Origin: Denitrobaculum tricleocarpae
GTDB lineage: Bacteria; Pseudomonadota; Alphaproteobacteria; Kiloniellales; Kiloniellaceae
DNA length: 64,000 nt
Direction: 5' to 3'
Assembly (NCBI RefSeq): GCF_007004665.1
Contig: NZ_ML660058.1
Span: 300,383-364,382, forward strand
In this document: positions 52,089 to 63,626 of the stretch, piece by piece
Layout of the letters: the number at the start of each line of letters is the position of its first letter
How positions within the stretch are numbered: the stretch's first letter is position 1
Notes under the pieces: model-generated
Told to the model about the DNA's origin: nothing
Databases searched by the model: none
The model's input: the letters and a program-made list of their open reading frames with translations, nothing else
Position numbers and translations under genes: made by a program

Positions 52089-53261
52089 ATGATCCCGAAC
52101 CAATATCCCAGCCTCGATTTCGACCTTGGCGAGACCGCTGAGATGATGCGCGACACCGTGATGTCCTTCGCATCCGACAAGATCGCTCCGTTGGCGGCGG
52201 AGATCGACCGGGAAGACCGCTTCCCGCGGGAGCTCTGGCCGGAGATGGGCGCGCTCGGACTGCTCGGTGTGACGGTCGAAGAGGAATACGGCGGCAGCGG
52301 CATGGGCTACCTGGAACACTGCGTTGCCATGGAAGAGGTCAGCCGCGCCTCGGCCAGCGTCGGCCTGAGTTACGGCGCACACTCGAACCTCTGCGTCAAT
52401 CAGTTGCGCCGCAACGGCAATGAAGAACAGAAAAACCGCTATCTGCCGAAGCTGATGACCGGCGAACATGTCGGCGCCCTGGCCATGAGCGAGCCCGGTG
52501 CGGGTTCCGACGTGGTCGGCATGCGTACCCGGGCGGACAAGAAGGGCGACCGCTATGTCCTGAACGGTAACAAGATGTGGATCACCAACGGACCGGAAGC
52601 GGACGTTCTGGTGATCTACGCCAAGACCGATCCCGATGCGGGTCCGCGCGGTATTTCAGCCTTTCTGGTGGAGAAGGATTTCGCGGGTTTCTCGACGGCG
52701 CAGAAGCTCGACAAACTCGGCATGCGCGGCTCGCCGACCTGCGAACTGATCTTCGAGGACTGCGAAGTGCCGGAAGAGAATCTGCTGGGCGGGGCCGGGC
52801 GCGGCGTCAACGTTCTGATGAGCGGCCTGGACTACGAGCGCGCCGTGCTGGCGGCCGGGTCGACCGGGATCATGCAGGCCTGCATGGATGTGGTTGTGCC
52901 TTACCTGCATGAGCGCAAGCAGTTCGGCAAAGCGATCGGCGAGTTCCAACTGATGCAGGGCAAACTGGCGGACATGTACACCACCATGAACGCCAGCAAG
53001 GCCTATGTTTACGCCGTGGCGAAAGCCTGCGACCGGGGCCAGACCACCCGTAAGGATGCCGCCGGTGCGATTCTCTACGCCGCGGAAAAGGCGACCTGGA
53101 TGGCGCTGGAGGCAATCCAGGCGTTGGGCGGGAATGGATACATCAACGACAACGTGACAGGACGTCTGTTACGCGATGCCAAGCTCTACGAGATCGGCGC
53201 GGGCACCTCTGAAATCCGACGCTGGCTGATCGGGCGCGAACTCTTCAGCGAGACGGCTTAG
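52089..53261 (+). CDS. liuA: isovaleryl-CoA dehydrogenase
   Basis: 390 residues, usual IVD length. Acyl-CoA dehydrogenase motifs: [40 protein letters not shown], catalytic Glu in [20 protein letters not shown] (isovaleryl-specific position) and [20 protein letters not shown]. It oxidises isovaleryl-CoA to 3-methylcrotonyl-CoA, passing electrons to ETF. AGAGGAAGC precedes ATG 52089. Confidence 0.93.
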   Translation: MIPNQYPSLDFDLGETAEMMRDTVMSFASDKIAPLAAEIDREDRFPRELWPEMGALGLLGVTVEEEYGGSGMGYLEHCVAMEEVSRASASVGLSYGAHSNLCVNQLRRNGNEEQKNRYLPKLMTGEHVGALAMSEPGAGSDVVGMRTRADKKGDRYVLNGNKMWITNGPEADVLVIYAKTDPDAGPRGISAFLVEKDFAGFSTAQKLDKLGMRGSPTCELIFEDCEVPEENLLGGAGRGVNVLMSGLDYERAVLAAGSTGIMQACMDVVVPYLHERKQFGKAIGEFQLMQGKLADMYTTMNASKAYVYAVAKACDRGQTTRKDAAGAILYAAEKATWMALEAIQALGGNGYINDNVTGRLLRDAKLYEIGAGTSEIRRWLIGRELFSETA

Positions 53262-53310
53262 GCGATCCTGGCAGTCATCAGACTCTTATCGACTCACCGG
53301 GAGCCGTTTT

Positions 53311-53502
53311 ATGACCCTAATCATGAAGCCGAAATGCGAGCGCTGCGGCAACGGCCTTGCACAAGAGGGCGAGGCTTACATCTGCAGTTATGAATGCACC
53401 TTCTGCCCGGACTGCACCGAGGCCATGGAGAGCCTCTGTCCCAACTGCGGCGGTGAACTCCTGCGCCGTCCGCGGCGGCTCGAGGCGCCAGCGGTTGCTT
53501 GA
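53311..53502 (+). CDS. DUF1272 cysteine-rich protein
   Basis: 63 residues. MKPKCERCGNGLAQ, ICSYECTFCPDCTE and LCPNCGGELLRRPRR provide eight cysteines in C-x2-C pairs, a two-zinc binuclear finger typical of DUF1272. Members lie near metabolic operons; the function is unknown. It is just downstream of liuA on the same strand. Confidence 0.88.
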   Translation: MTLIMKPKCERCGNGLAQEGEAYICSYECTFCPDCTEAMESLCPNCGGELLRRPRRLEAPAVA

Positions 53503-53765
53503 TGGCGCGCAGCCGGGGGCGGTTTAAACGGGCGTCCGCGCCAGCAGCTTCAAAGCGCTTGTGACGGCATAAAACATTGGAATACATACGAATTGGTGCG
53601 GAGTCGGAAGGCATAGAATAATTTTCTTCATCCGCTGAATCAAAGAAGAGTCAAAGCCTTAGCCGCCTGCGAGGTTTGAATCTCCAGATGGCGGATTTCC
53701 GTTTGCGGATGGGAAGAGTAGGCTGCCGCAATCGAGGCCAATTGCCCGAAGTTTTAGGAGGCCAC

Positions 53766-54446
53766 GTGCCCACAATACTCATCACCGGCGCCAATCGCGG
53801 GATCGGCCTGGCGCTTGTAAAATCCTTCGCAAAGGATGGTTGGAAGATTCACGCCTGCTGCCGCAATCTCGAGCGTGCAAAGAAACTCAAGGCTGTATCG
53901 GGCGACATTACGCCGCACAAGCTCGACGTGACGGATAAGCTCAAGGTGGAGTCCCTCGCACGGGGACTTGCCGACGAGCCGATCGATATTCTGGTGAACA
54001 ACGCCGGTGTCTACAACACGCGCGAAGGCTTCGGCTCGACCGACTATGAAGCCTGGACCGAAATGCTGGCGGTCAACACGCAGTCACCGTTGCGCATGGT
54101 GGAACACTTTGCCGACCTGGTTGCCAGGAGCGAGCGCAAGGTGATTGCCAATCTCTCAAGCCGCCTGGGATCGATCTCGGCGGTCGAGAAGGGGGGCAGC
54201 TATCCCTACCGGACATCCAAATGCGCACTGAACATGGTGACCAAGCTGCTCTCGGTCGATCTGGCGGATCGCGGGATCACGACCATCGCGCTGCATCCGG
54301 GCTGGGTCCAGACCGACATGGGCGGGGAGGACGCGGACATCGACGTCGAAAAGTCCGCAAGCGGCCTGCGTTCGGTATTGGAGCGCGCCGACCCCTCCCA
54401 GAACGGTGGCTTTTTTAACTACGACGGCGCCGCCATCTCCTGGTGA
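53766..54446 (+). CDS. SDR-family oxidoreductase (C-factor/sniffer-like)
   Basis: 226 residues. TGANRGIGLALVKSFAKDGW (Rossmann), ILVNNAGVYNT, catalytic Ser in NLSSRLGSI, and Tyr-Lys in SYPYRTSKCALNM are all in place. The length and LHPGWVQTDMGG resemble C-signal/sniffer-type SDRs (carbonyl reductases). The start is GTG 53766, since AGGAGG lies seven bases upstream; a longer frame to 53676 lacks support. It is followed 25 bp later by an acyl-CoA dehydrogenase gene. Confidence 0.87.
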   Translation: MPTILITGANRGIGLALVKSFAKDGWKIHACCRNLERAKKLKAVSGDITPHKLDVTDKLKVESLARGLADEPIDILVNNAGVYNTREGFGSTDYEAWTEMLAVNTQSPLRMVEHFADLVARSERKVIANLSSRLGSISAVEKGGSYPYRTSKCALNMVTKLLSVDLADRGITTIALHPGWVQTDMGGEDADIDVEKSASGLRSVLERADPSQNGGFFNYDGAAISW

Positions 54447-54471
54447 ACTTAAGTGAGGACTTCCAAAAGCT

Positions 54472-55608
54472 ATGCTGCTCAATGAGGAACAGGGACTGAT
54501 CCGCGACACCGCGCGGCAATTCGCGCAGGAACGCCTTGCGCCCAATGCCGCGGCCTGGGACCGGGAGGCGCGGTTCCCGAGCGAAGCGATCCAGGAGATG
54601 GCATCGCTGGGTTTCCTGGGCATGCTGGTGCCGGAGGTCTACGACGGGGCGGGTGCGGACAATCTCTCCTATGCCCTCGCGCTGATGGAAGTGGCCGAGG
54701 GCGACGGTTCCTGCTCGACCGTGATGAGCGTGCACAACTCGGTCGGCTGCATGCCGGTGCTGCGTTACGGCTCGGATGAGCAGAAGGAGCGCTTCCTGAA
54801 GCCCATGGCGCGCGGCGAGAAGCTGGGCGCTTTCTGCCTGACCGAGCCGCAAGCGGGATCCGACGCAGCGGCGCTGAAGACCCGCGCACGCAAAGACGGG
54901 AACCACTATGTCCTGGATGGCGTGAAGCAGTTCATCACCTCCGGACGCAACGCGGATGTCGCGATTGTCTTTGCCGTCACCGATCCGGAGCAGGGCAAGA
55001 GAGGCATCAGCGCCTTTATCGTGCCGACCGACACGCCGGGCTACGAGATTGCCTCCACAGAGAAAAAGCTGGGGCAGAAAGCCTCGGACACCTGCCAGAT
55101 CTCCTTTGAGTCCTGCCGTCTGACCCCGGACCACCTGCTGGGCGAAGAGGGCGAGGGTTACCGCATTGCTCTTTCCAATCTCGAAGGCGGGCGCATCGGG
55201 ATTGCGGCACAATCCGTCGGCATGGCGCGGGCGGCCTACCAGGCGGCGTTGAGCTATGCCAAGGACCGCCAGAGCTTTGGCAAGGCGATCATTGAGCATC
55301 AGGCGGTTTCCTTCCGTCTCGCCGATATGGCGACGCAGATCCATGCCGCGGAGTTGATGGTCATGGATACCGCAAGATTGCGGGATGCGGGCGTGCCCTG
55401 CCTGAAGGAAGCGGCGATGGCCAAACTCTATGCCTCTGAGATGGCCGAACGGGTCTGTTCCGACGCCATCCAGATTCACGGCGGATACGGCTACCTTGCG
55501 GATTTCCCGGTCGAGCGGATCTATCGCGACGTCCGGGTCTGCCAGATCTATGAAGGAACCTCCGACATTCAGCGCATGCTGATCGGCAGGGAAATTGCGA
55601 AGGACTGA
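54472..55608 (+). CDS. short-chain acyl-CoA dehydrogenase family protein
   Basis: 378 residues. [40 protein letters not shown] and [20 protein letters not shown] are acyl-CoA dehydrogenase signatures. The catalytic Glu aligned with short-chain enzymes falls near [20 protein letters not shown]. It may handle butyryl-, isobutyryl- or 2-methylbutyryl-CoA, which fits branched-chain amino-acid breakdown beside liuA. Exact specificity cannot be read from sequence. Confidence 0.88.
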   Translation: MLLNEEQGLIRDTARQFAQERLAPNAAAWDREARFPSEAIQEMASLGFLGMLVPEVYDGAGADNLSYALALMEVAEGDGSCSTVMSVHNSVGCMPVLRYGSDEQKERFLKPMARGEKLGAFCLTEPQAGSDAAALKTRARKDGNHYVLDGVKQFITSGRNADVAIVFAVTDPEQGKRGISAFIVPTDTPGYEIASTEKKLGQKASDTCQISFESCRLTPDHLLGEEGEGYRIALSNLEGGRIGIAAQSVGMARAAYQAALSYAKDRQSFGKAIIEHQAVSFRLADMATQIHAAELMVMDTARLRDAGVPCLKEAAMAKLYASEMAERVCSDAIQIHGGYGYLADFPVERIYRDVRVCQIYEGTSDIQRMLIGREIAKD

Positions 55609-55686
55609 GCGGGGCTCTGCCGATCTCGGCAGCCTTATGTCAAGCGGTGGCCGCCAACAACCGCATCTGAGGGTAGAGACTCAACT

Positions 55687-56304
55687 ATGATCGAGACAAA
55701 AACCACGGACGTCATCGAGTTCCACTTCGATTTCGCCAGCCCATTCGGCTACTTTGCCGCCCAGGAGATCGACGGTCTCGCGGCCCGGCACGGCCGCAGC
55801 GCCGTCTGGCGGCCTGTGCTTCTGGGGGCCGTCTTCAAGGAGACAGGTGCGCGGCCGCTCACCGAGATTCCCATGAAGGCCGGCTACGCCAGGCACGATA
55901 TCCAACGCACCGCGCGCCGCATGGGCATCCCCTTTCAGATGCCAAGTCCCTTTCCCTTTGCGACGATTGCCGCCTGCCGCGCTTTTTACTGGCTCGATGC
56001 GCTCGATCCCGAGGCCGCAAAGACACTCGCAAAGGCGCTTTATGACGAGGCCTTTGGGAAGGGTGGGGACATTTCGAGCGCGCAAAGCGTCGTGCAGGTC
56101 GCCGCAGGCCTTGGCCATGATGCCGGCCAGGTCGAAGCCGCGCTCAAAGACCCGGAGGTCAAGGAGCGCCTGCGCGCCGTCGTGCAGTCGGCGATAGAGC
56201 GCGAAATCTTCGGTTCACCCTTCTTTATCGTCGATGACGAGCCCTTCTGGGGGCATGACCGGATGGCCATGCTCGAAGACTGGCTGCAGAACGGCGGCTG
56301 GTAG
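55687..56304 (+). CDS. DsbA-like 2-hydroxychromene-2-carboxylate isomerase family protein
   Basis: 205 residues. The N-terminus FHFDFASPFGYFAAQEIDGL replaces the redox C-x-x-C with S-P-F-G, and SPFFIVDDEPFWGHDRMAML is the family's C-terminal active-site region. This is the kappa-GST-like HCCA isomerase fold, which uses glutathione to isomerise aromatic ring-opening products. Homologues are common beside liu genes; the substrate there is unknown. ATG 55687 follows GAGGGTAGAG. Confidence 0.87.
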   Translation: MIETKTTDVIEFHFDFASPFGYFAAQEIDGLAARHGRSAVWRPVLLGAVFKETGARPLTEIPMKAGYARHDIQRTARRMGIPFQMPSPFPFATIAACRAFYWLDALDPEAAKTLAKALYDEAFGKGGDISSAQSVVQVAAGLGHDAGQVEAALKDPEVKERLRAVVQSAIEREIFGSPFFIVDDEPFWGHDRMAMLEDWLQNGGW

Positions 56305-56399
56305 ATAGACCGCACCCGCTGGAAGCCGTCTGCGCCATGGACGGCGCGGGCGGTCACGCCGCAGAGTGATTGGAGAGCGTAAAAGTGACCTCAAGTGCT

Positions 56400-56419
56400 T
56401 TACGTTTACGTAAACGTAA
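56400..56419. promoter_or_regulatory. LiuR-type palindrome upstream of liuB
   Basis: TTACGTTTACGTAAACGTAA is a perfect 20-bp palindrome containing the same 16-bp core as the site before liuR. It lies 245 bp upstream of liuB and probably controls the liuBC-channel-liuDE operon. Confidence 0.8.
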
Positions 56420-56573
56420 GTTTTGACTCGTCACCTTTGTGTCGCTTCGCTATACAGTTTTCGCTGTACGTTGTGTTGGCGGGCATGTTGGCTGGCCGAG
56501 GATCGGCGTTTAGTCTGCCAGGTGGCCTGATGCGCTAAAAGTCCCATGACGGGGAGGCCGGTCGCGCGGGGTT

Positions 56574-56647
56574 TGGCAAAGGCGGGCCTGGCAAAGGTAG
56601 GCTCGGCAAGGGTGGGCCCGGAAAAAGGGCCCGGCGAAAAGGGCTGG
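56574..56647 (+). repeat. degenerate 13-15-bp purine-rich tandem repeats
   Basis: About five units follow one another: GGCAAAGGCGGGCCT, GGCAAAGGTAGGCTC, GGCAAGGGTGGGCCC, then two shorter GGAAAAAGGGCCC-like units. They fill the liuB leader up to its ribosome site. They could affect leader structure or simply be slippage-prone sequence. Confidence 0.6.
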
Positions 56648-56664
56648 GAGGAGATCAAGAGTCT

Positions 56665-58272
56665 ATGACCGTTTTAAAGAGTTCCATCTCGACGCGCGCG
56701 CCGGAGTTTCGGGAAAACCGTGCCGCCATGCAGTCGCTGGTCGAGACGCTTCGCGGTCAGGTGGATGAGGTGCGGCAGGGCGGCGGGGAGCGGCCCAGGA
56801 AACGGCATCTGGACCGGGGCAAGTTACTCCCGAGGGAGCGGGTCCGTACTTTGCTCGATCCCGGCGCGCCCTTTCTGGAACTCTCCCAATTGGCGGCCTT
56901 TGGGATGTACGGCGGCGATATTGCCTCCGCCGGCCTGATCACCGGCATCGGAAGGATATCGGGGCGCGAATGCATGATCGTCGCCAACGATGCGACGGTC
57001 AAAGGCGGCACCTACTACCCCATGACGGTGAAAAAGCATCTCCGGGCTCAGGAGATCGCCGAGCAAAACCATCTGCCCTGTATTTACCTGGTGGACTCAG
57101 GTGGTGCCAACCTGCCCAACCAGGACGAAGTCTTTCCCGACCGGGATCATTTCGGCCGGATATTTTACAATCAGGCCAATATGTCCTCCAAGGGCATCGC
57201 GCAGATCGCCGTGGTCATGGGATCCTGCACCGCGGGCGGCGCTTACGTTCCGGCGATGGCGGACGAGAGCATCATCGTGCGCAATCAGGGGACGATTTTT
57301 CTGGCCGGCCCGCCGCTGGTCAAGGCCGCCGTCGGCGAGATCGTAACGGCGGAAGATCTCGGTGGCGCCGACGTTCATTCCCGCACCTCCGGTGTGACGG
57401 ACCATATGGCCCAGAACGATGCGCAGGCCCTGGGGATGGCCCGGCGGATCGTCGGCAATCTCAATCGGGTGAAGCGTCATGATCTGGTGGTCGAGGAGCC
57501 GCGCGAGCCGCTCTACGACCCTGCGGAGATTTACGGCATCGTGCCGCAGGATCTGCGCAAGCCCTATGATGTGCGGGAGGTGATCGCCCGGCTGGTTGAC
57601 TCCAGCGCCTTCGACGAATTCAAGGCGCTCTACGGCACCAGCCTGATCTGCGGCTTCGCGCGGATCCATGGCTATCCGGTCGGCATCATCGCGAACAACG
57701 GCATTCTCTTTTCCGAGTCCGCGCTCAAGGGCGCGCACTTCGTGGAGCTCTGCTGCCAGCGCGGCATTCCCCTCGTATTTCTGCAAAACATCAATGGCTT
57801 CATGGTCGGGCAGAAGTATGAGGCCGGCGGCATCGCCAAGGACGGCGCGAAGATGGTGACCGCCGTCGCCTGCGCCAAGGTGCCCAAGTTCACGGCAGTG
57901 ATAGGCGGCAGCTTCGGCGCCGGCAACTACGGTATGTGCGGGCGCGCCTATAGCCCGCGCCTGCTGTGGATGTGGCCGAACGCCCGCATATCCGTGATGG
58001 GCGGCGAGCAGGCCGCCGGTGTTCTGGCGACGGTGCGTCGGGACAATATCGAAGCGCGGGGCGAGAGCTGGAGTGTGGAAGACGAGGCGGCCTTCAAGCA
58101 ACCGATCCTGGATCAGTTCGAGCATCAGGCCCATCCCACTTATGCAAGCGCACGGCTGTGGGATGATGGTATCATTGATCCGTTGGATACGCGGATGGCT
58201 TTGGGACTGGGGATCTCCGCCGCGCTCAACGCACCGATCGAACCTACTTCTTTTGGCGTTTTCAGGATGTAA
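56665..58272 (+). CDS. liuB: methylcrotonyl-CoA carboxylase carboxyltransferase subunit
   Basis: 535 residues, the length of MccB/Liu[41 protein letters not shown] (3-methylcrotonyl-specific), [20 protein letters not shown] and [16 protein letters not shown] show the two crotonase-like halves. With LiuD it carboxylates 3-methylcrotonyl-CoA to 3-methylglutaconyl-CoA. GGAGGAG precedes ATG 56665. liuC starts eight bases after its stop. Confidence 0.93.
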   Translation: MTVLKSSISTRAPEFRENRAAMQSLVETLRGQVDEVRQGGGERPRKRHLDRGKLLPRERVRTLLDPGAPFLELSQLAAFGMYGGDIASAGLITGIGRISGRECMIVANDATVKGGTYYPMTVKKHLRAQEIAEQNHLPCIYLVDSGGANLPNQDEVFPDRDHFGRIFYNQANMSSKGIAQIAVVMGSCTAGGAYVPAMADESIIVRNQGTIFLAGPPLVKAAVGEIVTAEDLGGADVHSRTSGVTDHMAQNDAQALGMARRIVGNLNRVKRHDLVVEEPREPLYDPAEIYGIVPQDLRKPYDVREVIARLVDSSAFDEFKALYGTSLICGFARIHGYPVGIIANNGILFSESALKGAHFVELCCQRGIPLVFLQNINGFMVGQKYEAGGIAKDGAKMVTAVACAKVPKFTAVIGGSFGAGNYGMCGRAYSPRLLWMWPNARISVMGGEQAAGVLATVRRDNIEARGESWSVEDEAAFKQPILDQFEHQAHPTYASARLWDDGIIDPLDTRMALGLGISAALNAPIEPTSFGVFRM

Positions 58273-58280
58273 GAGCCAGG

Positions 58281-59072
58281 ATGTACACACCTTTTTTTAT
58301 CGAAGAAACCGGACCCGATGGGATCGCACGCATCACCCTGACCCGGGTCGATGTCCACAACGCTTTCAACGACGCGCTGATCTCTGAGCTCACCTCGGCC
58401 CTCAAGGGGATGGAGGAAGATCCGCGTGTCCGTATGGTCATCCTCGCCGCCCGGGGCCGAAGCTTTTCGGCGGGCGCAGATCTCAACTGGATGAAGGAGA
58501 TGGCGGGCTATAAGGAGAGCGAAAACCTGAAGGATGCGCGTGGTCTTGCGGAACTGATGCGGACCCTGAATGAACTGAGCAAGCCGACCATGGCGCTGGT
58601 TCAGGGCGCGGCCTTCGGCGGCGGGGTCGGACTGGTGGCCTGCTGCGATATCGCTCTGGCGTCGGAGGAGGCAAGCTTTTGCCTCTCGGAGGTACGCCTT
58701 GGATTGATCCCGGCGGTGATCTCACCCTACGTGATCGCGGCCATGGGCCAGCGCGCGGCGCGGCGGTATTTCCTAACGGCGGAACGCTTTCCGGCCCAGG
58801 AGGCCTATCGCCTCGGCCTCGTGCATGAGCTCGTTCCCGCTGAAGACCTGGAGACCCGCGGGAAGAGGCTTGCCCAGGTGATCCTGGCAGGCGGCCCCGC
58901 CGCGCAACGGGAATCCAAGGATCTCATTTTCGCGGTCAGCGGGAAGGCGATCGATGAGACGTTGATCGAGGACACGGCGGTACGGATCGCGCGGCTGCGG
59001 AAATCGCCCGAGGGCCGGGAGGGGGTCAATGCCTTCCTTGAAAAGCGCAAGCCCGACTGGGCGCAAGACTGA
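58281..59072 (+). CDS. liuC: methylglutaconyl-CoA hydratase (enoyl-CoA hydratase family)
   Basis: 263 residues. Crotonase motifs: GRSFSAGADLNWMKEM (oxyanion hole) and GAAFGGGVGLVACCDIALAS, with SEVRLGLIPAVISPYVI giving the catalytic Glu region. A-D-L-N-W-M is characteristic of LiuC-type hydratases. It hydrates 3-methylglutaconyl-CoA to HMG-CoA. It lies between liuB and a channel gene with short gaps. Confidence 0.9.
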   Translation: MYTPFFIEETGPDGIARITLTRVDVHNAFNDALISELTSALKGMEEDPRVRMVILAARGRSFSAGADLNWMKEMAGYKESENLKDARGLAELMRTLNELSKPTMALVQGAAFGGGVGLVACCDIALASEEASFCLSEVRLGLIPAVISPYVIAAMGQRAARRYFLTAERFPAQEAYRLGLVHELVPAEDLETRGKRLAQVILAGGPAAQRESKDLIFAVSGKAIDETLIEDTAVRIARLRKSPEGREGVNAFLEKRKPDWAQD

Positions 59073-59077
59073 CCGCC

Positions 59078-59995
59078 ATGGGCGACAGCGACCGCAAATT
59101 GCTGGGGGCTGTACTGGCGACCGGAGCGATGATCGTCATGATCTCCTTCGCGGTCGGCGACGACGCCAGCTTTTTCCAGCTGATCATGCTGATATCCATC
59201 TCTGCCAGCGTCGCCTTTTTCTTCACGGTCTTTCCGGGCAGCCGGTTTTTCGCAATCGCCCTGGCGAACTTTCTCGCGGTCTACTCCTGCATCTTCGTGC
59301 TATTCGTCGAAGCCAACTTCACACTGGTCGAGAAGACCGTGGCACAGCTTGCCTACATCCTGCCCATCTTCGGGTTCGTGCTGGGCGCCTGGCTGCGGCG
59401 CGAGGCGATTCGGGACATTGTGGTGTCTCACCGGGTCCAGGAGGGGAGTAAGTTCCGGCACAGTCTGCCCTGGCTGCTGCCGGTGCTTTTGATCGGGATC
59501 GCGACCTTTGCCATTCCCGGGCGGGATTTCACTCCACTCCACCAGAGTTACCTGCTGTTTGCCGCCATGGCGGCCATCGCGGTTGCCGTCTTCATCGTCA
59601 GCAGTAATGTCGCCGCCTTTCTGCTCGACACCGGCCTGGTGTTCGAGGCTTTTTTTAAACGGGTGCAGCGGCTCTATATCCCGGCCTTCGCTTTCGTGAC
59701 CTTCTATTCGATCAACGTCATCGTCTTTGCCTGTCTCTACAGGATTCTCGACCGCTTTTCGGATGGTCATCATTTTGCGATCGAGGGGGTCAGCCGGAAC
59801 ATCACCTTTCAGGAGAGCCTCTACTTTTCCATTATCACCGTAAGCACGGTCGGATACGGCGATATCGTGCCCGAGAGCGGGGCTTTGAGGGCGCTGTCGG
59901 CGGTGCAGATCGTTTTTGGCGTGCTGCTGCTTCTGTTCGGATTTTCCGAAATCATGAGCTACACCAAGGAACGCGGTGCGGGGCAGGGTGATTGA
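59078..59995 (+). CDS. potassium-channel family membrane protein
   Basis: 305 residues with about seven hydrophobic helices. The C-terminal pore loop has TVSTVGYGDIVPES, a textbook K+ selectivity filter, between two helices. The N-terminal helices resemble no voltage sensor I recognise (no regular Arg/Lys spacing). It starts five bases after liuC and lies between liuC and liuD, so it appears to be cotranscribed with catabolic genes. A functional link to isovalerate breakdown is not known. Confidence 0.85.
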   Translation: MGDSDRKLLGAVLATGAMIVMISFAVGDDASFFQLIMLISISASVAFFFTVFPGSRFFAIALANFLAVYSCIFVLFVEANFTLVEKTVAQLAYILPIFGFVLGAWLRREAIRDIVVSHRVQEGSKFRHSLPWLLPVLLIGIATFAIPGRDFTPLHQSYLLFAAMAAIAVAVFIVSSNVAAFLLDTGLVFEAFFKRVQRLYIPAFAFVTFYSINVIVFACLYRILDRFSDGHHFAIEGVSRNITFQESLYFSIITVSTVGYGDIVPESGALRALSAVQIVFGVLLLLFGFSEIMSYTKERGAGQGD

Positions 59996-60036
59996 GGGTC
60001 AGGATGATTGATGGGCAGGATGATTGACGGGCAGGG
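59979..60036 (+). repeat. 16-17-bp tandem repeats across the channel stop and liuD leader
   Basis: Three full units of the type GGGCAGGATGATTGAC (variants GGGCAGGGTGATTGA and GGGTCAGGATGATTGAT) and a partial fourth run from the last codons of the channel gene into the liuD leader. Each full unit contains TGATTGA, and the first supplies the channel's stop. Confidence 0.7.
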
Positions 60037-60067
60037 GGGACTAACGTGAGAAACGGGAACCAAGCTT

Positions 60068-62074
<2,007 letters not shown>

Positions 62075-62113
62075 GTGTTTGAGCAAAACAGCACAGGAAG
62101 AAAAGAGGGTCCT

Positions 62114-63013
62114 TTGTCCTATCCGGCAAACGTCAAGATGGTGGAGGTAGGTCCGCGCGACGGCCTGCAGAACGAAGCGGACATCGTCCCCACCGAAATC
62201 AAGGCTGAGTTGATCGACCGGCTGGCCGACTGTGGTCTGCCGGTGGTCGAGGCCGGCGCCTTCGTCTCGCCGCGCTGGGTGCCGCAGATGGCGGATTCGG
62301 CGGAGGTGCTGGCGGCCATCAGGCCGAAGGAGGGCGTCAACTACCCGGTCCTGGTTCCGAACGTGAAGGGGCTGGAGCGTGCACTGGAGATGAAGGTCGG
62401 GGAGATCGCCGTCTTCGGGGCGGCCTCCGAGAGCTTCACGCAAAAGAACATCAACTGCTCGATCGCCGAATCGTTAGAGCGCTTTGCACCGGTGATGGAA
62501 CAGGCGCGCGGGCAGGGGCTGCGGGTCCGGGGGTATGTCTCCTGTGTGCTCGGCTGTCCTTACGAGGGCGATATTGCGGTGAGTGCGGTCGCCGAGGTGG
62601 CGGAGGCGCTTTACAAGGGCGGCTGCTACGAGATTTCGCTCGGCGATACCATCGGGGTTGGCACGGCGGCCAAGGCCAGGGCTATGGTCGAGGCCGTGGC
62701 TGCGCGCATCCCGGTGAGCGACCTCGCGCTGCACTTTCACGATACCTACGGACAGGCTCTGGCCAATATCCTGAGCTGTCTGGAATTGGGCGTGGCCACG
62801 GTCGATTCGTCGCTCGCCGGTCTGGGCGGATGCCCCTACGCGGAGGGAGCGTCGGGCAATGTGGCCAGCGAAGACGTGCTCTACATGCTGGAGGGACTTG
62901 GGGTGGAAACCGGGGTCGATCTGGACCGTCTGATCGCTACCGCCTGGTGGATCTCCGAGCGTTTGGGCCGCAAGCCTGCGTCCAAGGTCGCACTGGCGCG
63001 CGGCGCAAAATAG
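62114..63013 (+). CDS. liuE: hydroxymethylglutaryl-CoA lyase
   Basis: 299 residues, the usual size. VKMVEVGPRDGLQNEADIVP, EAGAFVSPRWVPQMADS, LHFHDTYGQALANI and GLGGCPYAEGASGNVASED are HMG-CoA lyase signatures, including the conserved loop cysteine. It cleaves HMG-CoA to acetoacetate and acetyl-CoA, the last step of leucine degradation. TTG 62114 with AGAGGG upstream is preferred over GTG 62075, which directly follows the liuD stop. Confidence 0.92.
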   Translation: MSYPANVKMVEVGPRDGLQNEADIVPTEIKAELIDRLADCGLPVVEAGAFVSPRWVPQMADSAEVLAAIRPKEGVNYPVLVPNVKGLERALEMKVGEIAVFGAASESFTQKNINCSIAESLERFAPVMEQARGQGLRVRGYVSCVLGCPYEGDIAVSAVAEVAEALYKGGCYEISLGDTIGVGTAAKARAMVEAVAARIPVSDLALHFHDTYGQALANILSCLELGVATVDSSLAGLGGCPYAEGASGNVASEDVLYMLEGLGVETGVDLDRLIATAWWISERLGRKPASKVALARGAK

Positions 63014-63188
63014 AACTGCTTAACAGGGTGCCCGGCAGAGCTGCCGGGGATCGAAGCTGGTTTCTTTCAGAGAATCACTGGAAAACGCGGCACAACCTCT
63101 ATCTCATAGGGCGGGTAGGATGAAGCCTGTGAGCTTCCCGGTGACTAAAACGGGCCGTCGGAATACGGCCGGCTATGAATGAAACGCT

Positions 63189-63611
63189 ATGAGCAAACTG
63201 AACCTGATCAAACTCTCCGTCGGGAGTGAACATGTGGAGGGCTTGCGTGAGTGGCAGGCCTACCGTCTGCGCGAGACCGGCCAGATCTACCATCAGACCC
63301 GCATGATGCCCCGGCGCAAGGACGAGCTGCTGGACGGCGGCTCGATCTATTGGGTGATCAAGGGGCAGGTGCGGGCGCGGCAGCGCTTGCTGGACATCGA
63401 AACGGTCTATGATAACGAGGGGCAGCGCTACGCCCGTTTGATCCTGGATCAGGAACTGCACCGGACCGTGAACCAGCCGCACAGGCCTTTCCAGGGCTGG
63501 CGTTATCTCAAGCCCGCGGACACCCCGCTGGACCTCTCGGATGCCCCTGAAGGCGTCGCGGAAATGCCGGAAGAAATGAGGGCGGAGCTCAAGGAATTGG
63601 GCCTGATATAA
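63189..63611 (+). CDS. DUF1489 family protein
   Basis: 140 residues. NLIKLSVGSEHVEGLREWQA, HQTRMMPRRKDELLDGGSIY, WVIKGQVRARQRLLDI and HRPFQGWRYLKPADTPLDL are the conserved blocks of DUF1489, an alphaproteobacterial family of unknown function. ATG 63189 is used. It lies 175 bp past liuE and is probably separate from that operon. Confidence 0.9.
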   Translation: MSKLNLIKLSVGSEHVEGLREWQAYRLRETGQIYHQTRMMPRRKDELLDGGSIYWVIKGQVRARQRLLDIETVYDNEGQRYARLILDQELHRTVNQPHRPFQGWRYLKPADTPLDLSDAPEGVAEMPEEMRAELKELGLI

Positions 63612-63626
63612 AAAGATAATTTTTTT

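Larger units (their letters stand above)
56305..56664. other. 360-bp region upstream of liuB with operator and purine-rich repeats
   Basis: This gap holds the LiuR-type palindrome (56400-56419) and a run of degenerate purine-rich repeats (56574-56647), then GGAGGAG before the liuB start. I see no credible gene in it; a minus-strand open frame (56431-56658) merely translates the repeats. Confidence 0.6.

Noticed and set aside
56431..56658. 75-codon minus-strand frame with Pro/Phe/Ala repeats
   Set aside because: The repeats are a translation of the purine-rich DNA repeat in the liuB leader; no ribosome site or conservation signal.
57097..58290. 397-codon open frame antisense to liuB
   Set aside because: Shadow of liuB; no signal, domain or ribosome site.
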